Shown here in pieces: positions 1 to 10,206 of a stretch of DNA of 33,092 bases. The notes under the pieces were generated by a model. The model worked only from the letters and a program-made list of their open reading frames with translations, made no database searches and was not told the origin of the DNA. The stretch comes from Rahnella victoriana (GTDB lineage: Bacteria > Pseudomonadota > Gammaproteobacteria > Enterobacterales > Enterobacteriaceae): assembly GCF_004330295.1 (NCBI RefSeq), contig NZ_SJOJ01000037.1:1-33092 (forward strand). The letters run 5' to 3'. The translations under genes were made by a program, and so were the position numbers. Each line of letters begins with the position of its first letter. Position 1 is the first letter of the stretch.

Positions 1-29
1 CACGAAGTGGGTCATCAACTGCCAGGCAT
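1..29 (+). rRNA. rrf: 5S rRNA 3' end or duplicated 5S tail (partial)
   Basis: Positions 17-29 read like the last bases of enterobacterial 5S rRNA (AACTGCCAGGCAT), and the following CAAATAA also matches the sequence after E. coli 5S genes. The 16 bases before it do not look like the usual loop E region of 5S (normally GCGAGAGTAGGG). This could therefore be a repeated tail in a distal spacer rather than a normal 5S gene end. Its place just before murB agrees with the E. coli rrnB-murB order. The window edge prevents a decision. Confidence 0.4.
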
Positions 30-40
30 CAAATAAGTGG

Positions 41-70
41 AAAGCCCTGTACTGACGTACAGGGCTTTTT
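41..70 (+). terminator. rRNA operon Rho-independent terminator
   Basis: A perfect 12-bp stem (41-52 with 57-68) has a TGAC loop and is followed by a T run. It sits directly after the 5S-like tail, so it should end the upstream rRNA operon and insulate murB. Confidence 0.9.
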
Positions 71-197
71 GCTATGGAAAATTTGAGGCAGCATGTATAT
101 TATTCATCCCATTCTCACATCAGCTATTTCGCCCACCCTGTAAAACGTTACGTAACCGGATATCGAATCGGTTAAACTAAGCCTAAATAAGTCACTC

Positions 198-1250
198 ATG
201 AGTAATATTGTTATGTCGACTGGCGGTACTTCTCTTCAATCCCTGAATACATTTTCTCTGGCGGCTGATGCGGCTGAAATTATTCATGCTCAAAATGTTG
301 AACAACTGATTGCCGCATGGAAATCAGCGCAGGAAAAACAGCAGCCATTTTTGCTTTTAGGTGAAGGAAGTAATGTTCTTTTCCTTGAGGATTTTGCAGG
401 GTCAGTAGTCCTGAATCGGATCAAAGGGATCAGTCTGACTGAAAATGCTGATGAGTGGTTGCTGCATGTCGGGGCGGGTGAAAACTGGCACCATCTGGTG
501 TGTTACGCCCTAGATCATAATATTGCAGGTCTCGAGAATCTTGCTTTAATTCCGGGATGTGTAGGTTCTGCCCCGATTCAAAATATTGGTGCATACGGAA
601 TCGAGCTGCAAAGCGTTTGTGAATACGTTGATGTTTTGGATCTTCAGGCAGGGAAAGTGACCCGTTTAACATCTGCAGAATGCCAGTTTGGTTATCGCGA
701 GAGCATATTTAAACATGCCTATAAAGACGGATATGCCATTGTCTCTGTAGGTCTGAAGCTAAAAAAACACTGGCAACCAAAATTAACATATGGAGATCTG
801 AGCCGCTTAGATCCAGAGACTGTCACTCCCCGTGAAATCTTTGATTCCGTTTGCGCGATGCGACAAAACAAATTGCCAGATCCTGCCGTTACCGGTAATG
901 CCGGAAGTTTCTACAAGAACCCTGCCGTGGATGCATCGGTAGCGGAGAAAATCAGCAGCGTATATCCCACTATGCCTTCTTATCCGCAGGCTAACGGGCA
1001 AATAAAGCTGGCAGCCGGTTGGTTGGTTGAACAGGCCGGTCTGAAAGGCTTTGCCATTGGTGGGGCTGCCGTTCACGATAAACAGGCTTTGGTACTGATT
1101 AACAAAGATCACGCAAGCAGTGCAGATGTACGCGCATTGGCAAAATATGTGCGTGATGCTGTTGCTGAAAAATTTGGTATCTGGCTTGAACCTGAAGTTC
1201 GTTTTATCGCAGGTAATGGTGAAGTAAACGCTGTGGGAGCACTGTCATGA
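198..1250 (+). CDS. murB: UDP-N-acetylenolpyruvoylglucosamine reductase MurB
   Basis: MurB is a cytoplasmic FAD enzyme that reduces UDP-GlcNAc-enolpyruvate with NADPH to UDP-MurNAc, the second committed step of peptidoglycan precursor synthesis. The 350-residue product aligns along its length with the E. coli protein (342 aa). The FAD-binding GEGSNVLF lies at residues 55-62 and LIPGCVG at 117-123. The active-site residues of the family are present: Arg167 in GYRES, Ser237 in NAGSF (proton donor) and Glu333 in EPEVRF. An in-frame ATG at 213 would give 345 aa. Neither start has a good ribosome-binding site, so the start is uncertain by five codons. The stop overlaps the birA start as ATGA, which implies translational coupling. 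Confidence 0.97.
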   Translation: MSNIVMSTGGTSLQSLNTFSLAADAAEIIHAQNVEQLIAAWKSAQEKQQPFLLLGEGSNVLFLEDFAGSVVLNRIKGISLTENADEWLLHVGAGENWHHLVCYALDHNIAGLENLALIPGCVGSAPIQNIGAYGIELQSVCEYVDVLDLQAGKVTRLTSAECQFGYRESIFKHAYKDGYAIVSVGLKLKKHWQPKLTYGDLSRLDPETVTPREIFDSVCAMRQNKLPDPAVTGNAGSFYKNPAVDASVAEKISSVYPTMPSYPQANGQIKLAAGWLVEQAGLKGFAIGGAAVHDKQALVLINKDHASSADVRALAKYVRDAVAEKFGIWLEPEVRFIAGNGEVNAVGALS

Positions 1251-2206
1251 AAGATATTACCGTTCCTCTGCAGTTGATTTCTATTTTAGCTGATGGTGAA
1301 TTTCATTCCGGCGAACAGTTAGGTACAGCCATGGGCATGAGCCGTGCTGCGATTAATAAACATATCCAGACGGTACGTGACTGGGGCGTTGATATCTTTA
1401 CTGTCCCTGGTAAAGGTTACAGCCTGCCATATCCTATCCAGTTGCTCGACGAAGAGAAGATCCTTGCACTGCTTCCGGCAGGTCAGGTCAGGGTTTTGCC
1501 CGTCATCGATTCTACTAACCAGTATCTTATGGACCGAATTGGCGAATTAAGTTCTGGGGATGCGTGCGTAGCAGAATACCAACAGGCGGGGCGAGGACGT
1601 CGCGGGCGCAAGTGGTTCTCACCTTTTGGCAGTAATCTTTATCTTTCTATGTACTGGAAGCTGGAACAGGGACCTGCCGCAGCAATGGGGCTGAGCCTGG
1701 TTATCGGCATTGTAATGGCAGAAGTTCTGCAGCGACTGGGTGCGAAAGATGTACGCGTAAAATGGCCTAATGATCTTTATCTTAATGACCGCAAGCTGGC
1801 GGGGATACTGGTTGAATTAACCGGCAAAACCGGAGATGCGGCACAGCTGGTTATTGGTGCGGGAATCAACCTTAAGATGCGAGAACCCGCGACAGACACG
1901 ATCAATCAGGGATGGATAAATCTGCAGGAGGCGGGGGTTAATATTGATCGTAATGAACTCACCGCAACCTTACTGAAAGAACTACGGTCAGCATTATTAC
2001 ATTTCGAGCAGGAAGGATTGGCGCCATTTATTACCCGCTGGCGGGGATTAGATAACTTCCTGGACCGCCCGGTTAAATTACTCATCGGTGATCAGGAAAT
2101 TCATGGTATCGAGCGAGGTATTGATGCTCAGGGAGCACTGTTGCTTGAACAGGATGGCGTGCAAAAACCTTATATTGGTGGTGAGATTTCACTGCGCGGC
2201 GTCTGA
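1247..2206 (+). CDS. birA: Biotin-protein ligase / biotin operon repressor BirA
   Basis: BirA activates biotin as biotinyl-5'-AMP and attaches it to the biotin carboxyl carrier protein. As a dimer it also represses the biotin operon. The 319-aa product (E. coli 321) has an N-terminal winged helix-turn-helix (about residues 1-60; SRAAINKHI is the recognition region). The biotin/ATP loop GRGRRG is at 115-120, followed by KWPNDL at 172-177 and the catalytic-type Lys183 in DRKLAG. A small C-terminal SH3-like domain begins near residue 270. The start overlaps the murB stop by four bases. The bifunctional form, with its DNA-binding domain, is intact. No biotin operator is visible in this window, so its regulatory target lies elsewhere. 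Confidence 0.97.
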   Translation: MKDITVPLQLISILADGEFHSGEQLGTAMGMSRAAINKHIQTVRDWGVDIFTVPGKGYSLPYPIQLLDEEKILALLPAGQVRVLPVIDSTNQYLMDRIGELSSGDACVAEYQQAGRGRRGRKWFSPFGSNLYLSMYWKLEQGPAAAMGLSLVIGIVMAEVLQRLGAKDVRVKWPNDLYLNDRKLAGILVELTGKTGDAAQLVIGAGINLKMREPATDTINQGWINLQEAGVNIDRNELTATLLKELRSALLHFEQEGLAPFITRWRGLDNFLDRPVKLLIGDQEIHGIERGIDAQGALLLEQDGVQKPYIGGEISLRGV

Positions 2207-2210
2207 TTAA

Positions 2211-2240
2211 AATAAAGGAGAGCGTTTGCTCTCCTTTATT
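2211..2240. terminator. Bidirectional terminator between birA and coaA
   Basis: A perfect 13-bp inverted repeat (2211-2223 with 2228-2240) has a GTTT loop. Its A/T-rich ends give a short T tract in both directions. It lies between the convergent ends of birA and coaA and can serve both. Confidence 0.8.
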
Positions 2241-2257
2241 CAATTAAGGTGAGTTAT

Positions 2258-3208
2258 TTATTTTCTTAACCGAACGCTTTCAACTGCATGGTTAGCACTT
2301 TTGGTCAGAATTAAGCTGGCTCGTTCACGCGTTGGCAATATGTTTTCTTTCAAATTCAATCCATTAATCTCATTCCACAATTGCGTTGCAATGTTCACTG
2401 CTTCTTCTTCAGGCAATTTTGCATAATGGTGGAAATAAGAATCCGGATCTGAAAATGCACCCTGTCTGAATTTAAGGAACCGGTTAATATACCAGCCTTG
2501 TAACAAGTCTTCGGGCGCATCAACGTATATAGAGAAATCGACAAAGTCAGAAACAAATACATGATGCGGGTCATGGGGATAATCCATACCACTTTGTAAG
2601 ACATTCAACCCTTCCAGGATCAGAATATCGGGTTGCTCAATGACTTTATTGCCATCAGGGATCACATCGTAAATCAGATGTGAATAGACAGGGGCTGTCA
2701 CATGTTTCGCCCCGGACTTAACTTCTGAGACGAAATTCACCAGTTGATGCATATCGTAAGACTGTGGGAATCCTTTTTTCTTCATTATCCCGCGCTCCTG
2801 GAGCGTCTTGTTGGGATAAAGGAAACCATCAGTGGTAATCAGTTCTACGGAACGATGCTCTGGCCAACGGCTTAGCAATGCCTGAAGGACACGGGCAGTG
2901 GTACTTTTACCCACCGCCACACTTCCCGCAATTCCAATGACGTAAGGGATTTTTTGTCCATCTGTACCGAGGAACTGTTCCAGCACGGCTTGTCGGCGCA
3001 AGTTAGAACTGATGTAAAAATTGAGAAGGCGCGAAAGCGGCAGATAGATTTGCGCAACTTCCTCGAGGGATAAATCCTCGTTTATGCCTTTCAGGTTCAC
3101 CACTTCCGCTTCTTTGAGCGTGAGCGGTACTGAATCACGTAAGGCTGCCCACTGCGCACGATCGAATTGCAGATAAGGAGTTGCCAAAGATGGGTCTCTT
3201 TTTTTCAT
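2258..3208 (-). CDS. coaA: Pantothenate kinase, type I (CoaA)
   Basis: CoaA phosphorylates pantothenate with ATP, the rate-controlling first step of coenzyme A synthesis, and is feedback-inhibited by CoA. The 316-aa product has the same length as E. coli CoaA and is nearly collinear with it. Visible features are the P-loop GSVAVGKST at residues 95-103 (Lys101), Asp127 in TTDGF as the catalytic-base position, and His177 in the [10 protein letters not shown] segment, the position tied to CoA inhibition in E. coli. Only the first ten residues diverge ([10 protein letters not shown]). The ATG at 3208 has a weak ribosome-binding site, but homology begins right after it, at PYLQFD. The gene is convergent with birA and is preceded by its own intergenic promoter region. 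Confidence 0.97.
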   Translation of the reverse strand: MKKRDPSLATPYLQFDRAQWAALRDSVPLTLKEAEVVNLKGINEDLSLEEVAQIYLPLSRLLNFYISSNLRRQAVLEQFLGTDGQKIPYVIGIAGSVAVGKSTTARVLQALLSRWPEHRSVELITTDGFLYPNKTLQERGIMKKKGFPQSYDMHQLVNFVSEVKSGAKHVTAPVYSHLIYDVIPDGNKVIEQPDILILEGLNVLQSGMDYPHDPHHVFVSDFVDFSIYVDAPEDLLQGWYINRFLKFRQGAFSDPDSYFHHYAKLPEEEAVNIATQLWNEINGLNLKENILPTRERASLILTKSANHAVESVRLRK

Positions 3209-3281
3209 AAGTTAAAGTCTGCCTGTTAGCGCAGGTCAGGAAAGGCGATCACGCCAACTCCAGACAGTAAACCAGCAGCAT

Positions 3282-3287
3282 ATTATA
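3282..3287 (-). promoter_or_regulatory. Possible coaA promoter -10 element
   Basis: The minus strand carries a perfect TATAAT about 75 bases upstream of the coaA start. No good -35 hexamer lies 16-18 bases upstream of it. The DNA further upstream (to about 3365) is rich in A/T. The call rests on the -10 alone. Confidence 0.35.
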
Positions 3288-3425
3288 GACACCTTAATTT
3301 TTGGGGGAGATCTTTTTCTTATAACTTATCGATTTCTTTGATTGAGTTAAAAATTTTTTAAGAAAATGATGTAAACGCAGGGTGCCTGTAACAGTGCGGT
3401 GAACGCTCACCACACTGCTTAAGGA

Positions 3426-3962
3426 CTAAAAGAGGGGGAGGGATGCGTGTGGGAAAGGCGAAAGTTGTTTGTAATAGACCACATCATTTTTTCTGCTGTA
3501 GCGGACAGCGTCCTGCCTGAGCTCAGCGCATCGGTATCCCTGAGCGCGGTAGAAGGCTTCTGCCTCTGAGCCGGACTGCATATCTGAGGACAATACAGAG
3601 CAACGCAACCCCTGGGCGGTATTTTCCAGCTCACGCATCAACAAACGGCCTACACCACGTCGCTTGGCGCGGGAACTGACCAGCAGAGTGACGACCTCCG
3701 CCTGATGGGACTGATCTGACGAATGGGCTAAGTCAAGCTGGACTGTGCCGATTACACCCTGCTCATCTCTGGCAATCCACAGTAATCGCTCATTTTGAGA
3801 TAGTGCAGGGCGCAGGTCATGAAAAGCGTCTTCGGCCTCTTTATGCCCGGTGATATGTGGAAAGCCAACGCAGGCACCTTGACTGTTGGCATCTACCAGC
3901 AACTGCGCCAGTTCATCTCTGTAGACAGGTAACGTTGCAGCATTGAGCATGACAATTTTCAT
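3426..3962 (-). CDS. GNAT family N-acetyltransferase
   Basis: This is a predicted acetyl-CoA-dependent N-acetyltransferase of about 178 residues; its substrate cannot be told from sequence. The fold markers are a beta-4/alpha-3 motif A near residues 90-112 (VVTLLVSSRAKRRGVGRLLM, with the pyrophosphate-binding RRGVG loop) and a C-terminal AFYRAQGYR motif at about 136-144. I place the start at 3962 because GAAGGAG lies six bases upstream. The in-frame ATG at 3977 is inside that site and has no ribosome-binding site of its own. E. coli has no gene of this type between coaA and the tRNA cluster as far as I recall, so it may be lineage-specific. It is on the same strand as coaA but more than 200 bp separate them. 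Confidence 0.8.
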   Translation of the reverse strand: MKIVMLNAATLPVYRDELAQLLVDANSQGACVGFPHITGHKEAEDAFHDLRPALSQNERLLWIARDEQGVIGTVQLDLAHSSDQSHQAEVVTLLVSSRAKRRGVGRLLMRELENTAQGLRCSVLSSDMQSGSEAEAFYRAQGYRCAELRQDAVRYSRKNDVVYYKQLSPFPHASLPLF

Positions 3963-4304
3963 TGCGCACTCCTTCATTTGATAAACCAGGGTGTTCGCCA
4001 GAGGGGTTGCAATATATGCGCCAGAATTTTTGGTCGGAAAATCAGGCGCAACCTGGAAAGAAATGTCTTTTGATGTTCATTAATGAAGCAAGAGCCCATT
4101 TGCGGTGCATAAATCTCAGGATTGCGCTCTGCGAATGATGTGTTTCAATGAATGGCAGAAAGGAAAGAGATCACCCTGCCCATTGCCAGGCACGAAGACA
4201 CAGGGATTTTGAATAGAATTTGAGCCTTTAAACCCCAAAGAAAGGGAAAATGCTTACTTTTTGAATAAAACATGAGCGATAGCGCAAAACATGCAATTTT
4301 TTTG
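3963..4304. other. Gene-free upstream region of the tRNA-tufB operon
   Basis: About 340 bases lie between the GNAT start and the -35 of the tRNA promoter. The only open frames are short, antisense, and run through the tRNA genes, so I see no real gene. The last 60 bases are A/T-rich and include ATGCAA at 4291-4296, an inverted partner of the -35 TTGCAT. This is the position expected for an UP element and Fis sites at a stable-RNA promoter, but no Fis site can be called with confidence. Confidence 0.5.
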
Positions 4305-4340
4305 TTGCATAGGCCGTAAACTCTCCATAGAATGCGCAGC
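4305..4340 (+). promoter_or_regulatory. tRNA-tufB operon promoter
   Basis: A -35 TTGCAT (4305-4310), 17-base spacer and -10 TAGAAT (4328-4333) are followed by a GCGC discriminator. The first tRNA begins 14 bases after the -10. A G/C-rich discriminator and an A/T-rich upstream element are typical of growth-rate and ppGpp/DksA-controlled stable-RNA promoters. Confidence 0.85.
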
Positions 4341-4347
4341 ACTTGAT

Positions 4348-4423
<76 letters not shown>

Positions 4424-4442
4424 TTCAAGTACTTAACAATTA

Positions 4443-4527
<85 letters not shown>

Positions 4528-4657
4528 TACAAGCCTTAGCAATGAGGCAGCTTGAAGTGAAAGAGTCGCTTCAAGTGAAGGTGAGGAATTAAGCGTCTCA
4601 CGTCCTTTTCCCCGTCTTCGAGTTCTTCAGAAAAATCAGGTAGCCGAGTTCCAGGAT

Positions 4658-4732
<75 letters not shown>

Positions 4733-4739
4733 AGTATGT

Positions 4740-4815
4740 GCTGATATAGCTCAGTTGGTAGAGCGCACCCTTGGTAAGGGTGAGGTCGGCAGTTCGAATC
4801 TGCCTATCAGCACCA
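4740..4815 (+). tRNA. thrT: tRNA-Thr (GGT)
   Basis: A 76-nt tRNA with acceptor 4740-4746 paired to 4805-4811 and encoded CCA. The anticodon GGT is at 4773-4775. It starts seven bases after tRNA-Gly and is followed directly by the tufB leader. Confidence 0.97.
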
Positions 4816-4887
4816 CTTCCAAATTCTCCCTCCTGATTTTCTTTCTGTAAACTAATTCGTCAAGCAAATGCTTGGTTGATGTGGTGA

Positions 4888-6108
<1,221 letters not shown>

Positions 6109-6152
6109 TCGCTGATAATTTTTTGTCACTATTCGTTGACGCAATACACCCT

Positions 6153-6180
6153 AAAAGGGCATCATTCGATGCCCTTTTTT
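6153..6180 (+). terminator. tufB Rho-independent terminator
   Basis: An 11-bp perfect stem (6153-6163 with 6168-6178) has an ATTC loop and ends in a T6 tract. It separates the tRNA-tufB unit from secE-nusG. Confidence 0.93.
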
Positions 6181-6194
6181 CTACGCTGTGGCGC

Positions 6195-6251
6195 GAGAAC
6201 CTATCTCATCAGCGATTTATACGTCATAATCACTGGTGAGATAGGCTCTGA
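6195..6251. repeat. Imperfect inverted repeat upstream of secE
   Basis: The segments near 6196-6210 (AGAACCTATCTCATC) and 6235-6249 (GGTGAGATAGGCTCT) are inverted copies with two non-matching positions, separated by about 24 A/T-rich bases. The repeat lies after the tufB terminator, where the secE-nusG promoter must be. No clean sigma70 promoter could be assigned. Confidence 0.6.
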
Positions 6252-6303
6252 GATATAGCGTAAAACACCGAATTGCGCTCTAGTAGAGCATCGATCGGTT
6301 TGG

Positions 6304-6326
6304 TTTGCCTCGCAATGCGAGGCAAA
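6304..6326 (+). repeat. Strong hairpin in the secE leader
   Basis: A perfect 10-bp stem (6304-6313 with 6317-6326) with an AAT loop lies 35 bases before the secE start. The bases after it (GTTGTTTGTT) are only weakly T-rich, so it is more likely a leader RNA structure or processing site than an efficient terminator. Confidence 0.6.
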
Positions 6327-6361
6327 GTTGTTTGTTCTGAATCATTGTGACGGGTTGGTTT

Positions 6362-6745
6362 ATGAGTGCGAATACCGAGGCTCAAGGGAGCGGGCGCGGC
6401 CTGGAAGCGGTAAAGTGGCTGGTTGTTGCCGTTTTGTTGGTTGTAGCTATTGTCGGTAACTACTATTACCGTGCATACAGCCTGCCGTTACGCGCGTTAG
6501 CCGTAGTAGTTATTATCGCAATTGCAGGTGCGGTGGCATTATTGACCACTAAAGGCAAAGCGACAGTCGCGTTTGCTCGCGAAGCGCGTACTGAAGTACG
6601 TAAAGTCATTTGGCCAACGCGCCAGGAAACATTGCATACCACACTGATCGTTGCTGCGGTGACTGCCGTTATGTCTCTGATTCTGTGGGGGCTGGATGGT
6701 ATTTTAGTCCGCCTGGTATCTTTCATTACTGGCTTGAGGTTCTAA
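6362..6745 (+). CDS. secE: Preprotein translocase subunit SecE
   Basis: SecE is the essential clamp subunit of the SecYEG protein-conducting channel in the inner membrane. The 127-aa product has the E. coli length, with three predicted membrane segments near residues 17-36, 42-62 and 94-113. The conserved amphipathic cytoplasmic region is at about 67-88 ([20 protein letters not shown]). The start at 6362 gives [13 protein letters not shown], the same as E. coli; an in-frame ATG at 6347 would add five residues and is not needed. nusG follows with no intervening base, so the two genes are one operon. Confidence 0.97.
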   Translation: MSANTEAQGSGRGLEAVKWLVVAVLLVVAIVGNYYYRAYSLPLRALAVVVIIAIAGAVALLTTKGKATVAFAREARTEVRKVIWPTRQETLHTTLIVAAVTAVMSLILWGLDGILVRLVSFITGLRF

Positions 6746-7291
6746 ATGTCTGAAGCACCTAAAAAACGTTGGTACGTCGTTCAGGCGTTTTCCGGCTTTG
6801 AAGGCCGCGTAGCGCAATCGCTGCGTGAGCACATCAAATTACATGACATGGAAGAACTGTTTGGTGAAGTCATGGTTCCAACCGAAGAAGTGGTTGAGAT
6901 CCGTGGTGGCCAACGCCGTAAAAGTGAACGTAAATTCTTCCCGGGTTATGTGCTGGTACAAATGGTGATGAATGATGCCAGCTGGCACTTAGTTCGCAGC
7001 GTTCCTCGTGTCATGGGCTTCATTGGCGGAACGTCAGATCGTCCTGCACCAATCAGCGATAAAGAAGTTGATGCGATCATGAATCGCCTGCAACAAGTGG
7101 GTGATAAGCCACGTCCTAAAACACTGTTTGAACCAGGCGAACTGGTGCGTGTTAACGACGGTCCGTTTGCGGACTTCAATGGTGTGGTCGAAGAAGTTGA
7201 TTACGAAAAAAGCCGCCTGAAAGTGTCTGTATCCATCTTTGGCCGTGCAACACCGGTTGAACTGGACTTCGGTCAGGTAGAAAAAGGCTAA
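6746..7291 (+). CDS. nusG: Transcription termination/antitermination factor NusG
   Basis: NusG binds the beta' clamp of RNA polymerase, suppresses pausing, and through its C-terminal domain contacts Rho or ribosomal protein S10, linking transcription to termination or translation. The 181-aa product has an N-terminal NGN domain (about 8-115, including FPGYVLVQM at 65-73) and a C-terminal KOW domain (about 131-163, with [10 protein letters not shown]). The ATG follows the secE TAA directly. It is the last gene of its operon; the terminator hairpin downstream doubles as part of the L11 promoter. Confidence 0.98.
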   Translation: MSEAPKKRWYVVQAFSGFEGRVAQSLREHIKLHDMEELFGEVMVPTEEVVEIRGGQRRKSERKFFPGYVLVQMVMNDASWHLVRSVPRVMGFIGGTSDRPAPISDKEVDAIMNRLQQVGDKPRPKTLFEPGELVRVNDGPFADFNGVVEEVDYEKSRLKVSVSIFGRATPVELDFGQVEKG

Positions 7292-7324
7292 CAACAGCGT
7301 TCTCAATATTCATTAGAACAGATG

Positions 7325-7360
7325 TTGTACAGGGCGCGAAATTGAACTATAATTTCGCGC
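7325..7360 (+). promoter_or_regulatory. Promoter PL11 for rplKA
   Basis: The -35 TTGTAC (7325-7330), exact 17-base spacer and perfect -10 TATAAT (7348-7353) are followed by a TTCGCGCC discriminator. It overlaps the nusG terminator hairpin. Its position matches the L11 promoter of E. coli. Confidence 0.85.
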
Positions 7361-7371
7361 CTTTTGTTTTT
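7333..7371 (+). terminator. secE-nusG terminator
   Basis: An 11-bp perfect stem (7333-7343 with 7351-7361) has a 7-base loop and is followed by TTTTGTTTTT. The loop and 3' arm also hold the -10 element of the L11 promoter. Confidence 0.85.
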
Positions 7372-7392
7372 ATGTGTGGTCTCTGCACATAA

Positions 7393-7899
<507 letters not shown>

Positions 7900-7902
7900 T
7901 AA

Positions 7903-8607
<705 letters not shown>

Positions 8608-8628
8608 TTAACTGCTGACGTTTATCGC

Positions 8629-8664
8629 TTTACGCGGGCGATAGATTTGTCTAGAATCTATGGC
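8629..8664 (+). promoter_or_regulatory. Promoter PL10 for rplJL-rpoBC
   Basis: A -35 TTTACG (8629-8634), 17-base spacer and -10 TAGAAT (8652-8657) are followed by a G/C-rich stretch. The position matches the L10 promoter of E. coli. As at PL11, the -10 overlaps the loop of an inverted repeat. Confidence 0.75.
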
Positions 8665-8667
8665 CCG
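8635..8667 (+). repeat. Inverted repeat in the rplA-rplJ gap (weak terminator or promoter dyad)
   Basis: A 13-base stem with one mismatch (8635-8647 with 8655-8667) and a 7-base loop lies 27 bases after rplA. The following TTGTTTCG gives only a poor T tract, which fits partial readthrough from rplKA into rplJL. The -10 of PL10 lies in the loop and 3' arm. Confidence 0.7.
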
Positions 8668-8679
8668 TTGTTTCGTTAA

Positions 8680-8944
8680 TGCGAAACCAAGAATTTTCGG
8701 TTGGAGTCTGGCCTATCCAGACCTCCGTCCAAGACCGCAGGTGTCCTGAAAGGGACTTAATCCTTCCTGCGTAGACGGTGACAGAGCCTGAAGAAAATAT
8801 TTCTTTGTCTTTTTTATAAAGAATTAAGATTTGTCTTTGCTGGATTCTCTGCTCACCGTGTTTGAACGCTTGATATCGATACTCGATAACAAGTGATGTG
8901 AGTTCCGGGGATTTTCCCCGGCTAAATCCAGGAGCAAAAAGCTA
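8680..8944 (+). promoter_or_regulatory. rplJ leader with L10-L7/L12 autoregulation region
   Basis: A long untranslated leader (about 260 bases) precedes rplJ and has no gene. It contains several complementary segments around 8698-8790 (for example GGTTGGAGTCTGG and CCAGACC). In E. coli the L10-(L7/L12)4 complex binds this leader RNA and blocks rplJL translation. Assignment rests on position and length; I did not derive a full fold. Confidence 0.65.
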
Positions 8945-9442
8945 ATGGCATTAAATCTTCAAGACAAACAAGCGATTGTTGCTGAAGTCATCGAAGTAGC
9001 CAAAGGCGCGCTGTCTGCGGTTGTTGCGGATTCCCGTGGCGTAACTGTAGATAAAATGACTGAACTGCGTAAAGCAGGTCGTGAAGCTGGCGTTTACATG
9101 CGTGTTGTTCGTAACACCTTGATGCGTCGCGTCGTAGAAGGTACTCAGTTTGAGTGCCTGAAAGACACGTTTGTCGGTCCAACCTTGATTGCATTCTCTA
9201 CTGAACACCCAGGCGCTGCTGCCCGTCTGTTCAAAGATTTCGCTAAAGCGAATGCAAAATTTGAGGTTAAAGCTGCGGCCTTTGAAGGTGAGTTTATCTC
9301 TGCGGCTCAAATCGACCGCTTGGCAACTCTGCCTACTTACGAAGAAGCAATCGCACGCCTGATGGCAACCATGAAAGAAGCCTCTGCAGGCAAATTGGTT
9401 CGCACTCTGGCTGCTGTACGCGATCAGAAAGAAGCTGCTTAA
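8945..9442 (+). CDS. rplJ: 50S ribosomal protein L10
   Basis: L10 anchors the L7/L12 dimers on the large subunit and joins the stalk to 23S rRNA. The 165-aa product is full length. The rRNA-binding N-terminal domain is about 1-130, with the [10 protein letters not shown] helix at 53-62. The C-terminal helix that carries the L7/L12 dimers runs from about 136. An AGGAG ribosome-binding site precedes the ATG. The L10-L7/L12 complex represses its own mRNA through the leader, and translation of rplL is coupled to it in E. coli. Confidence 0.98.
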   Translation: MALNLQDKQAIVAEVIEVAKGALSAVVADSRGVTVDKMTELRKAGREAGVYMRVVRNTLMRRVVEGTQFECLKDTFVGPTLIAFSTEHPGAAARLFKDFAKANAKFEVKAAAFEGEFISAAQIDRLATLPTYEEAIARLMATMKEASAGKLVRTLAAVRDQKEAA

Positions 9443-9508
9443 TCAGCCTTTTTTATCTCGTTCATTTGCTTACGTATACACTATTTCTGAATTCTAGGAA
9501 CACTTGAA

Positions 9509-9874
9509 ATGTCAATCACTAAAGAACAAATCATTGAAGGCGTTGCAGCTCTGTCTGTAATGGAAATCGTTGAACTGATCTCCGCTATGGAAGAGAAATT
9601 CGGCGTTTCTGCTGCTGCTGCTGTTGCAGGTCCTGCTGCTGCTGCTGAAGCTGTTGAAGAAAAAACTGAGTTCGACGTTGTTCTGGCCGCTGTAGGCGCG
9701 AACAAAGTTGCAGTTATCAAAGCTGTTCGCACCGCGACTGGCCTGGGTCTGAAAGAAGCTAAAGACCTGGTTGAGTCTGCTCCAGCAGCTCTGAAAGAAG
9801 GCATCAGCAAAGACGACGCTGAAGCTCTGAAAAAATCTCTGGAAGAAGCTGGTGCTTCTGTTGAAGTTAAGTAA
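9509..9874 (+). CDS. rplL: 50S ribosomal protein L7/L12
   Basis: L7/L12 is the multicopy stalk protein that recruits and stimulates the translational GTPases. The 121-aa product shows the expected parts: an N-terminal dimerisation helix pair (1-35), a flexible Ala-rich hinge (about 36-52) and a compact C-terminal domain (53-121) with the conserved KVAVIKAVR and [12 protein letters not shown] segments that contact EF-Tu and EF-G. It lies 66 bases after rplJ. An attenuator downstream keeps its synthesis well above that of RpoB/RpoC. Confidence 0.98.
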   Translation: MSITKEQIIEGVAALSVMEIVELISAMEEKFGVSAAAAVAGPAAAAEAVEEKTEFDVVLAAVGANKVAVIKAVRTATGLGLKEAKDLVESAPAALKEGISKDDAEALKKSLEEAGASVEVK

Positions 9875-9892
9875 GTTTAACTTCCCGGAGTG

Positions 9893-9912
9893 CAGTCTGT
9901 CCTAACAGACTG
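9893..9912 (+). repeat. Small hairpin after rplL
   Basis: A perfect 8-bp stem (9893-9900 with 9905-9912) with a CCTA loop lies between the rplL stop and the attenuator. It has no T tract and is probably a structural element of the rplL mRNA 3' region. Confidence 0.55.
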
Positions 9913-9914
9913 AT

Positions 9915-9945
9915 GGCTGGTGACTTTTTAGTCACCAGCCTTTTT
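9915..9945 (+). terminator. rplL-rpoB attenuator
   Basis: A perfect 10-bp G/C-rich stem (9915-9924 with 9931-9940) has a TTTTTA loop and is followed by T5. In E. coli the equivalent site stops most transcripts, so rpoBC is made at a fraction of the rplJL level. Confidence 0.92.
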
Positions 9946-10206
9946 GCGCTATAGAGTGTCAGTGGTGTTTCACACTGTTTGAGCACTGAACTACTCTAAT
10001 ATCTCTTTCTATAGACGCCTTAATATATTGCTGCCCCTTGCTGTAGCTCATCTACAGATAACGCACAACGAAATGATTTAAGAGTGGTAGAAAACAGATA
10101 TTGCGGAAAGCGTTCCTGCTTTCCGGTCGACATAAACGGTGTTGCATGAACTGTCCTTCTCAGGGCAGACAAGATTGGGTCACTGATCAGCGAGCTGAGG
10201 AACCCT
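9946..10206 (+). promoter_or_regulatory. rpoB leader region
   Basis: This gene-free stretch lies between the attenuator and rpoB. In E. coli it contains an RNase III processing hairpin. Here short pairings such as CAGTG 9960-9964 with CACTG 9973-9977 are visible, but I cannot place the cleavage site. A GCTGAGGAA ribosome-binding site lies right before the rpoB ATG. Confidence 0.5.

Noticed and set aside
147..156. Ten-base palindrome GTTACGTAAC upstream of murB as an operator
   Set aside because: No matching second site and no recognised regulator; a palindrome of this size is likely by chance. No clear murB promoter could be fitted around it.
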